Source: Diacronema lutheri (lineage: Eukaryota > Haptophyta > Pavlovophyceae > Pavlovales > Pavlovaceae). From it: a stretch of DNA of 64,000 nt. Below, piece after piece: positions 50,901 to 62,486 of this stretch; position 1 is the first letter of the stretch, and every line of letters starts with the position of its first letter. Location: positions 620,001 to 684,000 of the forward strand of contig JAGTXO010000005.1 in the NCBI GenBank assembly GCA_019448385.1. The letters are read 5' to 3'. Made by a program: the position numbers and the translations under genes. Below the pieces are notes generated by a model, which saw only the letters and a program-made list of their open reading frames with translations, made no database searches and was not told where the DNA came from.

Positions 50901-52059
50901 TGGCTCGCGCCTCCCACGCCTCCAGCGCCATAGATCGCCGCACCCCCGAGCTGTGCCGCTGAGCAGCATGGCGACTGCGCGTGCGCAGTCACGCCGCCCC
51001 AGCCCGCTCCGGCAGCTTCGGGCGCGTTGCCGTCGCGGTCCGCCATGCCACCGGCGGGCGCGCAGCCGGCGCACAGGTTGGGCGCGCAGCCGGCGCACAG
51101 ATTGGGCGCGCACCACGCGGCGCGTGTCGGTGGCGCCACCCAGCCCGCACCGGCGGCTCCACCGCCGGCGCCGTGCAGCTGCGAAGCGGAGGGTGCCGCG
51201 TGCGCCGGCCACGCGCCTCCCGTCGGCGCAGGCGGCGCGGGCGGCGCGGAGCGCGGCGGCGGCGCGGCGTGCAACCCCTCGACGGGGACGCTGAAGAGCT
51301 GCGCGAGATCGTCGGCGTCGAGCGCAAACTCGTCGACGAGCGCTGGCGCGGTGTGCAACGGCTGCACCGAGCACGGCGGGGCGAGCGCGGCTTGCAGTGC
51401 GGGCTGGGCGAGCGGCGCAGGCGGGGGTTGAGCCAGCGCGGGCTGGGCGAGCGCAGGTGGCGCGGACGGCTGCGTTCCGGAGGGCACGGATGGCGGGAAT
51501 GCGAGCTCGGAGACAACAAGGGCTGTCGATCCGGCGGCAGCCGTGCCAACGCGCGGCCGGCTTGCGAAGGCGGCGCGCGCGCTTGCGGCAGCCGCAGCTG
51601 AACGGCATGAAAGCGCGACGCACGGTGCGCGCGCGCGCGCGCGGCATGCGTGAGCTTGCCGACATGAACGGCGCGCCGCGCACTGCGCGCGCGTGTCGCA
51701 CGGGTGAGGCAAGCCGGCGAGCAGCGCGGTGCGCGCCGGTGCGCGCGCGCCGTGCTTCACGGCCGGCATGCGCGCGCGCGCCAGCGCGTACCCAACTGGG
51801 TCATTGGCCGGAAGGTGCTCATCACGCGCTGGTCGGCTGCCTGCCGGCTCGCCTCGGCGATGGCGACGCGCATCGACTTGAGCAGCGCCGAGAGCGCCTG
51901 CGGTGCCGGCGGCGCGCTCGAGTCGTCGGCGCGCGCGTACGGAGTGGGCGCGTGCCCGCCAAGGCGCGCCGAGGTCGTGAAGTGCGCAAGCTGCGCAGCG
52001 CGCTGCTCCTCCGCACTCGCGAGCCACGGCTCGTGTGCGTGCATGCTGTTCGCCACCAT
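47960..52059 (-). CDS. RecQ DNA helicase with RQC and HRDC domains (BLM/Sgs1-like)
   Basis: 3'-5' helicase of recombination and fork repair. Exons (minus) 52059-51792 and 51597-47960 give 1,301 residues. The first 475 are low complexity, rich in Ala, Gly and Pro, with CAPNLCAG repeated. The helicase core starts at [20 protein letters not shown]; Walker [13 protein letters not shown] has Lys502; DEAH lies near 604; [11 protein letters not shown] and [17 protein letters not shown] then [13 protein letters not shown] follow. The zinc-binding RQC cysteines are in [10 protein letters not shown] and [12 protein letters not shown] is about 1,130-1,210 ([20 protein letters not shown]). The tail is Gln- and Pro-rich and basic, with a possible nuclear signal (GGKRARDE). 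The first exon was recognised by its open frame, GT donor and phase match. Starts 60 bp from the divergent coiled-coil gene. Confidence 0.9.
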
Positions 52060-52119
52060 ACTCCCGCCCCTGCTCGCCGGAGTTCAAAGTGCGGCCTCCC
52101 GCGTTCGCCTGTAACCGCG

Positions 52120-55100
52120 ATGAACGACCGGGAGAGGGAGGAAGACGGAGGGCCTCACGTCCTCGGCGGCCCCAACTTTGTAGATGGCCTGGATGTGGCG
52201 CCGCTGCACTACCGCACGGCGGCGGAGGTGCTTCGCGCGCGTGACCGCGAGGTGTTCGAGTCGCTCAAGGCTGAGGCCAAGCGGCGCGAGGCGCAGGCAC
52301 GGCTCGACGCAGCGGAGCGCGTGCGTCGTGCGGAGGGCGCTGCACGGCTGGACAAGCTGCTCGCGCTCGCAGCGCTGCGCGAGGGGCTTGGACGCGTGTA
52401 CCGCGCCACGGCCGCCCATTGGAAGGCCGAGTCCACCGCCGCTCGCGCCGCCACGGTTGAGTGCGCCGATGCGCTCGACCGCTCGCGCGACGAGCTGAAC
52501 TCCTTCTTGCAGCTGCGCGACTCGCACAGCTCGGAGCGCGAGCGCGAGCTCGTGCAGCACATCGATGAGGCGCGCGCCGACGCGGCGATGGCGCGCGGCG
52601 GCGCGGAGCGCGCGATTGCTTCCGAGCGCCTCGTCTGGCGCCGCGAGATGGCCGAGCTCGAGCTGTCGCTCCGCCAGACGGAGCGGCGGGCCGCCGACGC
52701 CGAGCGCGAGCTCGCGCGCGCGCGCGCGGAGAGCGGCACGCTGCGCGAGGGGCTGCGGCAGGCGGAGGCGGCGGCCGCGGTGAGCGGTCATGGAGCGGAG
52801 GCGCTCGCCGACGTTCGCGCGCACGCGCGCAAGGCTGCCGAGCTCGACGCGTGGTGGCGGCTCGCAGCCGAGCGCTCCGAGGTGGCCGCTCAGCACATCC
52901 AATACGAGGAGCGCGCGAGAGGGGAGGTCGCGCTCGCGTGCGAGCGCGTGCGCGCCGAGGAGCGCGCAGCAGGTGCGCGCGTGCTCAAGGGCGCGCTCGC
53001 GCACGCGCGCAAGCGCATCATCTCCGCGCAGCTCGGCCAGGCGGTGCTCATCAGACGTGAACATACACGCGCGCTCGTCGACAAGGCCTTCGACGAGCGC
53101 GAGCGCGCCGCGCGCCGCATCCAGCTCGAGCGTCGCGTGCTGCAGGCGCGGTACGGCACGATCCTCTCCGTCGCGCGCGCGCTCGGCCTCGCCGTGCGCT
53201 CCGGGGCCGACGCGACCGGCGTGTTTGCCGCGCACGCGCTTGGCGGCGCCTTGTCGCGCACCCACCGTCCGACAGCGCTGCCGCCGCCCACGACCGCGGC
53301 ACTCTTCGCCGCGGCGGACGCGGCAGATGCGGCGGCCGCGGCGGCTGCGCGCGCTGACGCGCCGTCCGCCGAGCATGAGCGACCGGACTCGCGGCCGGAC
53401 TCGCAGTCCGGGTCGCGGGCGGGCTCGCGGCCGGGCACGCACGGCAGCACGCGCAGCCCACACTTCGCTCGCCGGCTCTCGCGCGCCTGCGCTCAACTGG
53501 CGCCCGACAGCGGGCGTGAGATCGACTCCGAGTCGACGAGACGCGCGTCGGTCATGTCACCGCGCGCGGCTGGCACGATGGCGTCATTTCCCGCGCCGCC
53601 CGGCCCGCTGTCGTCCACGCAGCCGGCGACGGCGGGTGGCGTCGCACGCTCCCGTCCCGTCTTCGCGCGCGCGCCGACGCTGCCCACCGCCGACGCGCCT
53701 TCAAACAGCGAGGCAAGCGGCGACAGGGGTGGCGGCAGCGTTGGCGGCCTTGTCGGGGCGGCGCTCGAGCGCAGTGACGAGGCCACAGCGCAGGCGCGCG
53801 CGCGCGGCGATCTGCCCGATGTCGCGAGCGCAGCCGCGGCGGTCGCGCTCGACGGCGGCACCGTGGATGCGCTCGGCGCGATCGGCGCGTCGATCGAGGC
53901 GGCCGAGCCTGCGAAGATCTTCGTCGGCATCCGCTCGGAGGCAGAGTACGTGCTCGGCATTTTTGGCGCGCACGCGCGCGCGCTCGGCGCGAGCCTCACG
54001 CTTGCCGAAACCTCGCTGCTCGGCGCGGCAGCGGCTGTGCGCGATTCGCAGGCGTGGGCCGACGACGTTGCACACGAGCGCGCCAGTGCGGTGGCGCTCT
54101 CCACCTTTTGGCACGAGCGATGGCTGCGGTCGGAGGAGGCGCTTGCACGGCGCGAGGCGACGGAACAAGTGAGCGCGACCGCGCTCGCCCTCGCGCTCGC
54201 CGATGCCGAGGCGACTGTTGATTCGCGCCGCGTGCAGCAGGCGTCGCGCGAGCGCGCGATCCTCTCGCGTGCAGAGGCGGCTGAGCGCCATGCGGCGGCC
54301 ACGTCGCGCCAGGCTGCTGAGCTCGCGCGCCAGCTGCAGCATGAGCAGCTACGCTACGCAGACTATCACTCGGCGACGCAGGCGGAGGTCGCGCGGATCC
54401 AGGCGGACCTCGACGACGCGCGCACCGGCCAGGCCAACTCCGCCGACGACGCGGCGCGCGAGCGCGCCGCGCGCGACGCGGCCGCGCGCCGCGCGGAGAG
54501 TACGCGCGACGCCGAGCGTGCGCGCGCCGCGGACGATCTGCGCGCCGACTTCGCGCGGCGCGAGGCCGCGCTCTCGCTACAGCTTGCGCTTGCCGAGACG
54601 CGCGCGCGCTCGGCCGAGGCAGCGGCTGAGGAGGGCGGGGCCGCTGGCGCGCACGCGGTGGCCGACGCGGCGGCGCACACGGACGCGCTGCGGCGCGAGA
54701 TGCTCGCGCTGCCGAACACGCAGTCGCTCACGCTCTCGGCGGCGGCGGCGGCGGCGGCGCACGACGTGGCGCTGCAGCAGGCGCGCGCGGCCGGCGCGCG
54801 CGAGGCGGAGGCGGAGGCGGAGGCGCGCTGGGCGGCGCGCACCACCGCCGCCGCCTCCGCCGCACGTGATTCGATCGCAGGATCGGGCGGCAAGCGCGAG
54901 GAGGCGGAGGCGGCGGCGGAGGCGGCGATGGCCGCGGAGCGCGCGCTGCAGACGGACGAGGCCACGGCGAGCGCCCACGCCTCGCCGCCCGTCCACGCCG
55001 CCTCGCCGCTCGCTGCCGTTCGCCGGCGCGCGCGGCGCGAGTCGGGCGAACTGCGCCGCTCGACGGGCAGCGCACCGCCGGGCTCGCCTCTGCACGCGGT

Positions 55101-58100
55101 GCGCAGGGGCGCGCACGGCTCCGCGGAGGGCACGTCGAGCGGCAGCCAGCGTGAAACGCCGCTCGGCGCGCGACGCACCTCTGGCGGGCCGCGCTCGAGC
55201 GGCGCGTCGCCGCTTGCGGGCGGCCGACGGCAAGCGGCCGGCGGCGCCGGTGGCGCGGCGGATGCAGGCGCTCTCGATGGCGCGCTCGCGCTCGGCGCGC
55301 CGCTCGAGCTGCGCGCGCCCGTCTCGGCCACGCTCGCGTACACGCCGCTCGACCAGCTGCGCAAGGCCGTCGCCGAGTGGGCGGAAGATGTCGATTCGTC
55401 CGTCTGGCAGGCGGAGGCGGAAACGGAAAGTGAAACGGAAAGGAATGCCAGCGCGATCGTCGTCGCGCACGGCGAGCTGGCGGGCGAGCACGGGAGCAGG
55501 CGCGCGAGCGCGCGGCAGCTCGCTGCGACGGGAGCCTCGGTGCGCGAGCTCGCCGCGCTCGTCGCCGAGGCGCACGCGGCCGCCGCAGCGCGCGCGCTCG
55601 ACTTGGAGGAGGAGGCGGCGGCGACAGCACGGCCGAGCAGATTGCCGCCGCCGGTCCGGCCTCCGCAGCGGCCGACGGCGCGCGTGCCGCCCGAGTCGCG
55701 CGACGAGGAGATGGTGCCTAGCCCGCCGCGCTGGCAGCCGGGCCGCCGATCCTCCATCGTGCCGCCGGACCAGCTCTGGTCCGGCGATGGCGGCGGCTCG
55801 CCGGCGCGCGCGCGAGAACGCGCGGGCTCGCTTGCCGCCGCGGACGCAGAGGCGCGTGCGCCAAGCGGCGGCAAGCGAGCCCGAGGCGAGACACGCCGCT
55901 ACCGCGCAGCGGAGCGCTGGGACTTGTTGCGGGACTTCACGCAGGCGCTGCGCACGGTGCGCGCTGTCCTCGGCGTCGGCCCGTCGGCTTTGCGCGCGTC
56001 GCGCTCGCCGGCGCCCGCCAACGCGGCGGCTGAGCCGAGCTCTCGCATGGCGGCGCAGCAGCATGGCGGCGGCATGGCGGGCGCGGCTGACGCAAGCGCT
56101 GCGCGTGGGCTGTGTGCGCCGGTCAACGATGGCGTCCAGCGCGCGCCGGCAGTCGCCGAGGCAGACATGCCGCCCGCCACGCACGAGCAGGCGTGCGGCG
56201 CCGCCGCCGGCGGCACGGCGCCGGTGGCCGCGAGGCGAGCGGCCGCCTCGATCTCGTCGTGCGCAGCCGCCGCTGCCACCTCCTCAACCACGACCTCCGC
56301 CACGCAGCCGCCAAGTGACAGCCGCCGGCGCTCGTCGCCCTTCGCCTCGCCGCAAGGCCCCGACCGCGTTGAAACGCCCACGGCCTCCGAGCTGAGCGGC
56401 CCGCACGTCGGGATCGCGAGCGAGGCGGCAGTGCACGCGGCCATGCGCCAGCGTGCGGCTGCGGAGGCCGCAACGGTGCGCGCGCTCGTGGGCGAAGTCG
56501 CGCGTCTGGACGCCGCGCTGATTGTGGCCCTTGGCAGGTCGGTAGACGCAGGCGCGCAGCCGAGCGCGTGGAATGGAACCCGCGACGGCGCGGCTGGGCT
56601 CGCCCGCGACGCGCGCGGCGCGGAGCACGACCACGCTGCTGACGGCGCGGGTGGAGAGATGGCGGGCGGCGTCGGCGCCTCTTGCTCGGCACGGCCCGCC
56701 GAAGCGTGCAGCGCGCCGACAAACGCGCTGCCTGCGGCTGACGCGCGCGAGCCGCGCGCCGACGCCGTCGCCGAGCGCTCGGCGTCGCCCGCCGGCCCCA
56801 GCGCTGGGCTGCGCGCGTCAGTCGAGCGCAGCCTGCTCTGCGCTGAGCTGCCCGCCCTCGACGCACAGATTGCGCTGCTGCACGCGTGCGCGCCCGAGCG
56901 CCGCGCGCTGCGTGCGTGCGGCGCCGCGCCAGTGCGCCCCGCGTCGCGCCCCTGCGCGCGCGCCGCGGCGCGCGCCGCGCAATCAGCCCCGCCCCGCGCT
57001 CCCTTCCCCTTCCCGCGCAATCAGCCCCGCCCCGCGCTCCCTTCCCCTTCCCGCGCAATCAGCCCCGCCCCGCGCTCCCTTCCCCTTCCCGCGCAATCAG
57101 CCCCGCCCCGCGCTCCCTTCCCCTTCCCGCGCAATCAGCCCCGCCCCGCGCTCCCTTCCCCTTCCCGCGCAATCAGCCCCGCCCCGCGCTCCCTTCCCCT
57201 TCCCGCGCAATCAGCCCCGCCCCGCGCTCCCTTCCCCTTCCCGCGCAATCAGCCCTGCCCCGCGCTCCCTTCCCCTTCCCGCGCAATCAGCCCCGCCCCG
57301 CGCTCCCTTCCCCTTCCCGGGCGGCTCGCGTGCGCGCCCGCGGCCGCCGCGGCGTCGTGCGCAGCGAAATGGCCGAGCGCACCACCGCGCTGCGCGAGGC
57401 CTGGGCGCACGCCGTCGACACAGCCAAGCAAGAGGGCGCACGCGCGCTCGCCGACGCGCTGCAGGCGCACGAGGCCAAGCTCGTCATCGCCGCACACGAG
57501 CACACGCGCGCCATCTCGCGCGATGCCGACGCGCACGAGCGCGCACTCGAGGCGCGCATGGCAGCGGCAGACGCGACGGTGGACGCTGCGCGCGCCGAGG
57601 CGGCCGCGCGCGCCGCGGAGCTCGGCGAGCTGCGCGCGCAGCTGCACAGCGCGCAGATCGTGGCCGCTGGAGAGGGCGCGCTCATGCGCCAGGCGATCGC
57701 GGCCGCGCGCGGGACGGTCGAGGTTGCCGTCGCCGAGGCGCACGAGGCCGTTACCGCGCGCGACACGGCGGCGCGCGCGTTCAGCGAGGATGCGCTCAAC
57801 CGCCTTCAATGGCTCGAGCGCGGTGTGGCCGGGCTCGCGCACGCGCTTCAACGCGCAAACGGCGAGCACGAGCCCAGCGCGGCCGCACGTGACGCGGCGG
57901 CCGCCGACGAGCTCGCGCGCGAGCTCGAGGCCATGGAGCGCGTGGCGGCCGAGCTGCGGCAGCGGCTGGACGAGCGTGCACCGCGCGAGTCGGACGTGGC
58001 CCTCATCGCGCAGCTCAGCGCCCACCTGCACGAAGAGATGGCAAGGGCTGACGGCTGCGCGCGCGAGGCCGCACACTACCGCACGCAGGCGAAGGACAAG

Positions 58101-60164
58101 GAGCTCGCGTTGCAGACGCTGTTTAACACCGCGGCGCTGCCCGCGCGCGACGGCAGGCTAAGCGCGCGCGCACCGACTGGCCATGGCCGCTCGAGCGCGA
58201 TCGGCATGCCTGCCGCGATCAGGGGTGCTTCACACACCGTGGCCCCTGACGCGGGCTCACCCACGCGCACGGCCGCGCCGCGTGCTCGCTCGTCGTCGCC
58301 GCCGCTGCGGCTCGCGCGAGATCAGCCGTTGGCATGGCGGCCCGCGGCGCTCCGCTCGGCCGAGCCCGCGCGCGCGACGAGCCGCGCAGCTGCGCCGCAG
58401 AGCGCCGAGCCGGACGAGGCGCGCATGGCTGCGTTCGAGCCCGCGTCGCCGCTGCAGCTCGCGCGTGCGGACGCAATGAGCGCCGGCGCGCAGCCGTGGC
58501 TGCGAGGTGCTGTGCCGTCCGCTCGTCGCGACGCGCCAAGCGGCGCACCGCGCGAGCTCGGATCACCGCCTGACGCGCCCATGGCGTGGGCCTCGGTGCG
58601 CGCTGGGAGTGGCTCGGGCCAAGCAGCAGCCACCCCACGCCTTGCCCAGGCGGATCGCGAGGGCGCGCATGCCTCGTCTCCGCTCGCGTGGCCAACAGCT
58701 GGCGATCGCGCGCCGCTCGACCTGGCCACTGCCGCGGCGCGTGCGCCAGGCGTGCTCAGCCCGCGCGTCGGCGGCGTGCGCTCAACGCCGGATGCGTGCG
58801 AGGAGTTGGACACGGCCAGCCCTTCGCACGCAGCGCGCGCATCGGCGGGCAACTTGGAGCTCGACCGGCGCGCGGACGGACGTGCACACCCCTCCGAAAC
58901 GGCCGCGCGCCCGCCTCCCACGCCGCGCTCGGCGCCTGCCGCGCGTGCGCACGCAGCGCGCGACGAGCCATGGCCGCACGTTCCACGCGCGTCGGTGGAG
59001 GCGCGCGGGTCGCAGCTTGGTGCTGCGCAGGGCGGAGGGCATGGCGGCGGTTGCGAGCCCGCCTGCTCGCCGGCAGGTTTTGCGCGCGCTCCACCTCCCA
59101 TGCGGCCGGCCGAGGACATGCCGACCCGGCCGGTGGTGGTCGTGCGCTCCAAGGCCGACGTCGAGGCGATGCGGCTGGACGAGAGGGCGCGCGAGCGTGC
59201 CGCGGCATGCGTCGCGCGCGCACCTCACGCGCCGTCGCTCGCGCACGGGGCGACGTCAATCGTCGGCGCCGTGCAGCGCAGCGGCGGGCGCAGGGGCGGA
59301 CGTGCGACGCCGCCGCAACAGCGCACGGCGGAGCGCGGCGGGTGGGGCGAGGCGGGCGAGGGCGTGGGGCAGGGGCAGGGCGGGGGCGAGGGCGAGGACG
59401 GCTCCGAGTGGACGGATGCGAGCGACGACGAGCACAGCGCGGCCGGATCGGGCGGCCGCCCGGCCTCGCGCGCGCATGAGCTTGGAGGCTGGTCGTGCAA
59501 GGATGGCGACGGCGTTCAGCTCGGCGGATGGGCGGAACACGACGCGCACGAGCTGCGCGCGATCGTCACTGCCGCGGGGCCGCGCAGCGCGTGCACTGGC
59601 GCGCGCTCCGTGGGCTCGGCTTCTGCACACCCTTCGCGCGCGGCCCCCGGCTCCGGGGCGAGCCGCCCAGCCGGCCCGGCGCGCCACGTGCCGGCTGGCT
59701 CGGCGGCGTGCGTCGTGCCACCCTCCTCGTGGAAGAGCGCGCGCCACGCGCCCACGCTGCCCAAAACGCCGCGTGCGCTCTCCTCGTCTGGCGCACTCGG
59801 CAGCCCACGCGCCGCCGCGCTCGCGCCGAGCGCGGCACCCTCGCGCGCGCACGTGACGCGCCCGCCGGCGGCGGCGTTGGCGACGCCGGCGCACGCGGCG
59901 CCGGCAGAGCCGCACCCGTCAACTGCGAGCTGGCAGCCGTCGGCCCCCGCGAGCCACGAGATGGCTAGCCGGCTGCCGCTGGTGACGAGCCTCGGTATGG
60001 CCGTCAGCCCCGGGGGCGCGCGGCACGCGCCGCTTGGCGGCCCGGCATTCGACGCGCACGCGGGCTTCGCGAGCTTGGCTCCGCGCGGCGGCCCGCGGCA
60101 CGTCGGCCCGCTGCAGCTCGACGGCAGCCGGCGGATTGTGCTCAACCTCGTGCACGACGGCTGA
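52120..60164 (+). CDS. Giant coiled-coil protein, 2,531 residues, function unknown
   Basis: Exons 52120-56915 and 57365-60164. I recognise no catalytic domain. Residues 1-45 ([20 protein letters not shown], then [20 protein letters not shown]) look ordered. Several long Ala/Glu/Arg heptad stretches follow (about 45-380, 590-900, and around 1,600-1,850 after the intron), separated by low-complexity Ser/Pro/Gly regions; the last 700 residues are mostly disordered, with an acidic patch ([18 protein letters not shown]). Such proteins are often centrosomal, ciliary or cytoskeletal scaffolds, which is only a guess. The intron (449 bp) was placed where reading would otherwise enter the 38 bp minisatellite; the junction [17 protein letters not shown] keeps the heptads. 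Strong Ala/Arg bias reflects the base composition. Confidence 0.7.
56978..57320. repeat. 38 bp minisatellite, nine copies, inside an intron
   Basis: Tandem unit CGCGCAATCAGCCCCGCCCC then GCGCTCCCTTCCCCTTCC, nearly identical copies (one C-to-T change near 57,254). Since 38 is not a multiple of three, the frame rotates in each copy. The array is pyrimidine-rich and lies in the single intron (56916-57364) of the coiled-coil gene. Confidence 0.95.
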
Positions 60165-60206
60165 TTGGAACAGCGGGCTCCGCTCGGCCCCGTGCGCGCC
60201 CCTCCT

Positions 60207-60324
60207 GCTGACCCGCCTGTTAAGCGTCGGTAGTATATGGATCGACCCGCAGCTGGTGCTGACCCCGCTGTCCTGACGTAAGCGCCGTTAGTATGGGGGG
60301 TTCGGCTAGTATTGGCCCGCCGTT
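60207..60324. repeat. Left terminal inverted repeat of the transposon
   Basis: Contains two spaced subunits, AGCGTCGGTAGTATATGG and GCGCCGTTAGTATGGGGGG, then the core that matches the right end inverted. Divergence between the ends suggests an old insertion. Confidence 0.8.
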
Positions 60325-60325
60325 A

Positions 60326-60486
60326 AGGCCCGTTCCCTGTAAACTTTTTGGCGTCAAGTTTACGAAATTTGGGGTTTCGGCATATGTGACGATACCGAAA
60401 ATCCATGGCGGCGCAAAATCGAACAGGGGCCAGAAGAGCGTCACGATTTTTGTCTGCAGAAATTTTTGTCTGCAGGGAACGGGCCT
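60326..60486. mobile_element. Nested MITE, 161 bp, TA target duplication
   Basis: Perfect 14 bp inverted ends AGGCCCGTTCCCTG...CAGGGAACGGGCCT flanked by TA on both sides, as in mariner/Tc1-type MITEs. A second near-palindrome GTAAAC...GTTTAC and a doubled TTTTTGTCTGCAG lie inside. It sits next to the inner edge of the left inverted repeat of the larger element, so it came later. No coding capacity. Confidence 0.8.
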
Positions 60487-62002
60487 TAGCGTTGGCCCGC
60501 GTTCGTGTTTTTTGCGCGGGAGATGCCCAAGTCCATGGGCGGCTCGAGCGGGCAGCTCGGAGGCCAGCTCGGCAGTGCCGCGCGCAACAAGGCAGCCGCC
60601 AGCAAGGCCGTGCGGGTCGATGCTCGTCATCAACGTCGACGGGCACGACTCCAACCTCAACAACGACGAGCTCATCGAGCTGGCGCGCAAGCACAAGGCC
60701 GTCGCACACCTCGGCAGCCCTCGGCGGCATGGGCACGCAGCAGTGCGACCGGCCCAAGCACAACGGGGGGCCGATCGCGTGCTTCAAGGCGGTGGCGCGC
60801 GGGAAGCTGCAGCAGCAGTTCTCCTCCGCCGAACGGGACAAGAAAGTGCAGAGCAAGATCAGCACGTGCGAGGTCCTGAAGATCTGCGAGGTGGCGTGGG
60901 CCGAGGCGTTCAAGCCGCACAAGATGGAGAAGCTCAACGCCGACGTGGGCTACTTCAAGGACGCCGAGAACTACCTGCAGTAAGACCTCACTCGCCTGCT
61001 CCCGACACCGCCGGGCGCGGCGGACGTGGCCGCCACGAGCATCGCAGCCGCGTGCACGCAGGCAGCCGCGCCCGCAAGTGCGCTGGCGACTGACCCCGCT
61101 GCGGCTGAACCCGTTGCGCTCGCACTCGCCGCGCCTAGCGCCGCGCCGGCGCCGCCAGCCTCGGCCTCCGCAGCTGACGCCGCCCCGCGCGTGCCTGGCC
61201 CCGCGCCTGTTCTCTCGCACTTTGAAGGACGGGGCGCGGTGCACGATGAGCAGCGTGCGACCCAGCTTGCTATCGAAGAGGCCAGGCGCGACGTGGATAA
61301 GATCTTCACGCTCAACCGTGTGCTCAACGACGTGCAGCAGCCAGCGGTGCCGCGGCCGACGGAGGCCATCGTCCGCACCAAGGCCGTGCGCGCCAACAAT
61401 ATGTACGGCTGCATCGTCGGCTCCGACGAGTTCACGGCCGCGAGGGCGACGGTGGCGGGCGCTGCGATCAGCAACACCGCCAAGAAGGCGGCCACCGCGG
61501 CCAAGTTCTGAGCCAAGCACCGCGAGGCCGTGCCGGCGGCGGAGGCCGATCTCGAGGCAGCCGGCGGCGACCTGACCAAGCTGACCAACGCTGCGCTAAA
61601 GGCGCTCGTCACCTCGCGCACCGGGCGCATCTTCAAGGCCAAGGTCAAGAACGAGGGCGAGTTGCCCGCCGAGGTGATTGCGGCTCTGGGCGCGAGCGAC
61701 ACGACAATCATGCCCGAGGTGGTGTCGCCCGCGCTCGCCGGAATCGGCAGCTCTGTCGTCGCGCGCTGCTGCCCGTCGTGCGACATGATGCTTGTCGCGG
61801 GTCTGCCTGCGCCCGACGAGAATGGCCACATCTGGTGCGACGAGTGCGGAGGGGCCCTCAGCGGCGATGAGTCCGCGCCTGAAATCTGATTCTGGCTGCA
61901 TCAGCATGCGGCCGCGACCGCGCCCGCGGCCACGGGCACCTGCCGCCAGCCGCCTGCCGCTAAGTGCCGGCCGGCTGCGCATGAGCGGTTGCGCGGCATA
62001 CT

Positions 62003-62229
62003 AGCGGCTCATTGGTGGTCGAGTCGTGGTCCTTGAGCACTCTATGTTCGCTCTGTGTGGACTCGGCGAGGAGCCACGCGCAAGCAGCGGGTTCACGACT
62101 TCACGTGCGCCGCGTGACAGTGTCCACGCTCGACCACCACCACGACGGTGCGCGCGCGGCTGCGCGTGGCAGGCGCATCTTGCGTGGCCTCCGAGCGGTT
62201 CATTGGTGGTCGAGTCGCCGCCCTTGAGC
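62003..62229. repeat. Pair of 36 bp direct repeats 191 bp apart
   Basis: AGCGGYTCATTGGTGGTCGA then GTCG...CTTGAGC occurs at 62003-62038 and again at 62194-62229, with a few differences. An inverted fragment, CTCGACCACCAC, lies between them near 62,130. All are within the right part of the transposon. Confidence 0.85.
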
Positions 62230-62486
62230 GATCTGCATGAAGCTGGGAAGAGGAGCGCGCTCAGCGCGCGCCATGCGCGCGCCCGGTCAGTGTTGGCCCA
62301 GAGGAGATTTTTTGGGTCAGTTTGGGCGCGCTGTCGCGGCGCGAGGTGAGCTCGATGGCCGAGTTCGCCAGCGGCAAAGTTAGCGAGACGGACGTGCCCA
62401 AGCCGTTGCCGAAAGCGCGAGGTCTCACGCCCAGCCGGACGGGCGTCAGCCATGCTGGCGTTGCGACTGATTTTGGCGGTTATCGT

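Noticed and set aside
56985-57330. Apparent Pro/Phe/Arg repeat protein ([12 protein letters not shown]-like) continuing the coiled-coil gene
   Set aside because: The 38 bp unit rotates frame; the heptad pattern resumes only if the stretch is removed as an intron.
60293-61889. A host zinc-finger gene rather than a transposon
   Set aside because: Coding pieces change frame, contain stops and sit between long inverted repeats with a MITE alongside; a decayed transposon explains this better.
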